From contig DOHN01000159.1 in NCBI GenBank assembly GCA_003535195.1, positions 258 to 7,629 of the forward strand: a DNA stretch of 7,372 nucleotides, read 5' to 3'. Within the stretch, counting starts at the first letter, position 1. Each line of letters opens with the position of its first letter. The notes beneath the pieces were generated by a model. The model was not told the origin of the DNA and searched no databases. It saw only the letters and a list, made by a program, of their open reading frames with translations. Source of the DNA: Ruminiclostridium sp. (lineage in GTDB: Bacteria; Bacillota; Clostridia; DSM-8532). The position numbers were made by a program, and so were the translations under genes. Shown one piece after another: positions 6,038 to 7,372 of this stretch.

Positions 6038-6079
6038 AGTATAGCAGGCTTTGTGAGAAAAGAATTTGATTTATATCAA
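6038..6079 (-). promoter_or_regulatory. Predicted class II FNR-activated promoter of the ric operon
   Basis: On the minus strand, TGC-TATACT is an extended -10 (hexamer 6043-6038), giving a predicted start near 6031. The sequence at the -35 position (AATTCT, 6066-6061) does not resemble TTGACA. The FNR box centre (6072.5) falls at -41.5, the standard position for class II activation by FNR or CRP. A weak core promoter plus this exact spacing points to activation. Confidence 0.7.
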
Positions 6080-6081
6080 AT
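6064..6081. promoter_or_regulatory. Perfect FNR box
   Basis: ATTTGATTTATATCAAAT is a perfect palindrome with 7-base arms containing the full consensus TTGAT-N4-ATCAA (6066-6079). The FNR-type protein at 222-911 has the residues that read this sequence. Confidence 0.8.
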
Positions 6082-6095
6082 ATGAAAAATATAAT
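6066..6095 (+). promoter_or_regulatory. Predicted rightward promoter overlapping the FNR box
   Basis: TTGATT (6066-6071, four of six), an 18-base spacer and a perfect TATAAT (6090-6095) predict a start near 6102. The -35 lies inside the FNR box, so a bound regulator should block this promoter while activating the leftward one. Confidence 0.45.
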
Positions 6096-6096
6096 C

Positions 6097-6127
6097 GGCC
6101 CGTACAGAAATGTGCGAGCCTTTTTTT
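6097..6127 (+). terminator. Terminator-like hairpin in the leader of the rightward gene
   Basis: Stem 6097-6106 with 6111-6120 (one mismatch, one G-T pair) closes a GAAA tetraloop and is followed directly by seven Ts (6121-6127). It looks like a rightward intrinsic terminator only 29 bases before the start codon of the gene at 6157. Transcripts starting near 6102 would lack half of the left arm, so it would act only on transcripts starting further upstream. Confidence 0.6.
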
Positions 6128-6156
6128 ATTTCAAAGAAAAATGGAGGAACACACAT

Positions 6157-6546
6157 ATGGATACGAAAAAATACTTTGCAGAGCTTTCCCGAATCCTTGG
6201 AAGGAATGAAATCCAGGTAGCGCCTCCGAAAAGAAACACCCTCCCCATTCTGCTTGGTACCCATCCCGCCTGCCGAGTAGGCCCCAGCGGAGAGCTATGC
6301 AAATTTCCCGGCGACTTGGACAGCCCGGAAACCAGCGATTTATACTTCAAGGCAGCGCTCATCGCCACCAAGGTAAAAGAATATATGACGGTGATGGAAA
6401 AGTCACCCTTGCTCAAAGCCGTGGCACTGGACGAAGAATTCCGGCTGCTTGCGGTGTTTAACGGAGCCGTCCTCGCTGGTCGAGAAACCCAGCATGGCTA
6501 TAAATTTGTCACATGGGAGCGTGACTACAATTTCTATAGTTTTTAA
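6157..6546 (+). CDS. Unrecognised 129-residue accessory protein
   Basis: I do not recognise this gene with certainty. The ATG at 6157 has GGAGG (6143-6147) nine bases upstream; an in-frame ATG at 6082 has no ribosome site and would translate through the hairpin. The protein is soluble, with C39 and C48 in a short segment (HPACRVGPSGELCKF), a helical middle (about 62-85) and a C-terminal part rich in aromatic residues (GYKFVTWERDYNFYSF). The stretch FNGAVLAGRE...YKFVTW recalls, from memory only, hypothetical proteins of clostridial integrative elements that usually continue with another 30 or so residues after this point. If so, this copy is shortened at the C-terminus; no frameshifted continuation is visible downstream. 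It lies divergent from ric across the FNR box. Confidence 0.7.
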   Translation: MDTKKYFAELSRILGRNEIQVAPPKRNTLPILLGTHPACRVGPSGELCKFPGDLDSPETSDLYFKAALIATKVKEYMTVMEKSPLLKAVALDEEFRLLAVFNGAVLAGRETQHGYKFVTWERDYNFYSF

Positions 6547-6569
6547 TACTGTTTTAACAAATCAATGTC

Positions 6570-6803
6570 TCATGTGAGTTCCTCCGTTTTTTGCTTATTT
6601 CTACCGTGAATTCTCTGCATATCTGTTCTTAGACAGTCACCCTCGGAGCTGTAGCAGATAAATCCATGCGAGGGATATGGGCAGTTGCCACAGCTCTTGA
6701 AAGGGCCGTGGGGCCGCTCGTCAGGCAGTATTCTCCCCGTTGTTATGATGGCATCCGAATCATAACAAGCTGGTTTTTTATTTTTCTTGTAATGTACTAA
6801 CAT
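6570..6803 (-). CDS. Small cysteine-rich protein, possible zinc ribbon
   Basis: 77 residues, not a family I can name. The ATG at 6803 is chosen because GGGAGG lies five bases upstream; a longer in-frame reading would run back through the terminator hairpin. C38, C41, C50 and C57 form a CX2CX8CX6C pattern (in SCGNCPYPSHGFIC...GDC) that could bind one zinc or a small Fe-S cluster, and C13 is an additional cysteine. The C-terminal tail is basic, then acidic. There is no membrane segment or signal peptide. It follows the HTH gene in the same direction with a terminator between them, and converges with the 129-residue gene. Such small proteins are common in clostridial mobile elements, so a mobile-element accessory role is the simplest inference. 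Confidence 0.6.
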   Translation of the reverse strand: MLVHYKKNKKPACYDSDAIITTGRILPDERPHGPFKSCGNCPYPSHGFICYSSEGDCLRTDMQRIHGRNKQKTEELT

Positions 6804-6831
6804 GATTTCCTCCCTTTTGAAAAACAAAAAA

Positions 6832-6874
6832 AGCCGGAGAATTGAAGCGCGTTCTGCACTCCGATTCTCCGGCT
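6832..6874 (-). terminator. Intrinsic terminator after the HTH gene
   Basis: Perfect 11-base-pair stem AGCCGGAGAAT (6832-6842) with ATTCTCCGGCT (6864-6874) around a 21-base loop. Read leftward it is followed by TTTTTTGTTTTT, a strong U-tract. It ends the HTH transcript or partly limits readthrough into the small cysteine-rich gene. Confidence 0.85.
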
Positions 6875-6892
6875 CTTTAACTGGATAATTTA

Positions 6893-7372
6893 TTATAAGG
6901 TTTTTCGACATTCAGTCGGTGTCTGTTCAACGTGGTACTGTTGTATCAAGTCCCTATGCTTCTTTGATTTCTGAGTGATGCGGTGAGCTTTGGTTGCCAT
7001 ATATTCTATCAGGCAGTCCTTTGGTATCAAGTATTTGTTGTAGTACCACACTCCGAATAATTTCTCTTTGGATATCCATTGTGATATTGCGGTTTGGCAG
7101 TAGCCCGTCATTTTTATGACATCGCCCACGGTAAGGGCATCCGGAAAGCTGCTCCACTTTTTCTTCAGCATCTCCATAAATTTCTTCGCATCTATTTGAA
7201 CCTCTGCCCGATGCTTGGGTCTATATTTTATTCCGCTTGAAAAAATTCCGGGAGGTGTCAGCAGGGACTCCGGAGAATCTTCTAAGCGGGTAAGGTATTC
7301 TATCACATCTGCTATTCGGATTTTGAACCTACGGGTCTTTTTTCCTGTATCCTCGCAGGGGATATACCCATT
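6893..7372 (-). CDS. Excisionase-like tandem HTH DNA-binding protein (5' end off window)
   Basis: 159 residues are visible and the frame is open to the right edge, so the N-terminus is missing; an internal GTG at 7306 is probably not the start. The first visible residues (NGYIPCEDTGKKTRRFKIRIADVIEYL) look like the second half of a MerR/excisionase-type winged HTH. A second helix-turn-helix follows: LTVGDVIKMTGYCQTAISQWISKEKL, then a wing (GVWYYNKYLIPKDCLIEYM). The basic C-terminus carries several lysines and histidines. Two such domains in one chain resemble regulators found in clostridial integrative and conjugative elements. A 66-base internal part is duplicated at the left end of the window. 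It probably controls element genes rather than the redox module. Confidence 0.75.
   Translation of the reverse strand, partial: NGYIPCEDTGKKTRRFKIRIADVIEYLTRLEDSPESLLTPPGIFSSGIKYRPKHRAEVQIDAKKFMEMLKKKWSSFPDALTVGDVIKMTGYCQTAISQWISKEKLFGVWYYNKYLIPKDCLIEYMATKAHRITQKSKKHRDLIQQYHVEQTPTECRKTL
6978..7043 (+). repeat. Direct repeat, right copy (partner 1-66)
   Basis: Internal segment of the intact HTH gene matching 1-66 at 65 of 66 bases in the same orientation. At the right boundary (7043/7044) the similarity ends sharply. The left boundary cannot be set because the partner runs off the window. Confidence 0.9.

Noticed and set aside
6082..6156. Upstream ATG for the 129-residue gene, or a leader peptide
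   Set aside because: No ribosome site precedes it, it would begin next to the FNR box, and it would have to be translated through the terminator-like hairpin.
1..7372. CRISPR array, tRNA, rRNA, transposase or replication origin
   Set aside because: No regularly spaced repeats, cloverleaf, rRNA-like sequence, transposase motif or iteron cluster was seen.

Overview
The window looks like chromosomal or integrated accessory DNA from an anaerobic, low-to-mid GC Firmicute, probably a gut-type clostridium. The clues are strong AGGAGG-type ribosome sites, TTG and GTG starts, sigma-A-like promoters, and an excisionase-style regulator of the kind carried by clostridial integrative elements. No rRNA, tRNA, CRISPR array or transposase gene is visible.

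Layout, left to right. Positions 1-66 are a broken fragment of the excisionase-like gene that lies intact at the right end (65 of 66 bases identical, same orientation). Next is an FNR-type regulator (222-911, +) with the four cysteines expected for an oxygen-labile [4Fe-4S] cluster, ending at a strong hairpin. Convergent to it is a two-gene operon (2227 to 1020, -) encoding two half-permeases; the second carries a C-terminal single-cluster ferredoxin domain. Divergent from that operon is a second Crp/Fnr regulator (2340-2978, +), followed by a cupin (3051-3491, +). A bidirectional hairpin separates these from a leftward three-gene operon: a short Ric/hemerythrin-like protein (5997-5695), a P1B metal ATPase with an unusual CPG motif (5662-3809) and a separate heavy-metal-associated (HMA) chaperone (3781-3548). 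To the right are an unrecognised 129-residue protein (6157-6546, +), a small cysteine-rich protein (6803-6570, -) and the 5'-truncated excisionase-like gene (7372-6893, -).

The central observation is a perfect FNR box, TTGAT-TTAT-ATCAA (6066-6079), between the ric operon and the rightward gene. Its centre lies at -41.5 from the start site predicted by an extended -10 for the ric operon, the classical class II activator position, and that promoter has no -35. The regulator at 222-911 has both the cluster cysteines and the E..SR recognition residues of FNR, so regulator and target site are in the same 7 kb. The same box overlaps the -35 of a rightward promoter, which suggests opposite control of the two directions.

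I infer a self-contained redox or metal-stress module: an FNR sensor, a Fe-S/di-iron repair-type protein, metal efflux with its chaperone in trans, a ferredoxin-tethered permease, a second one-component sensor and a cupin. The module sits between two partial copies of a mobile-element regulator gene. The transported ion, the permease substrate and the signal of the second regulator cannot be read from the sequence.
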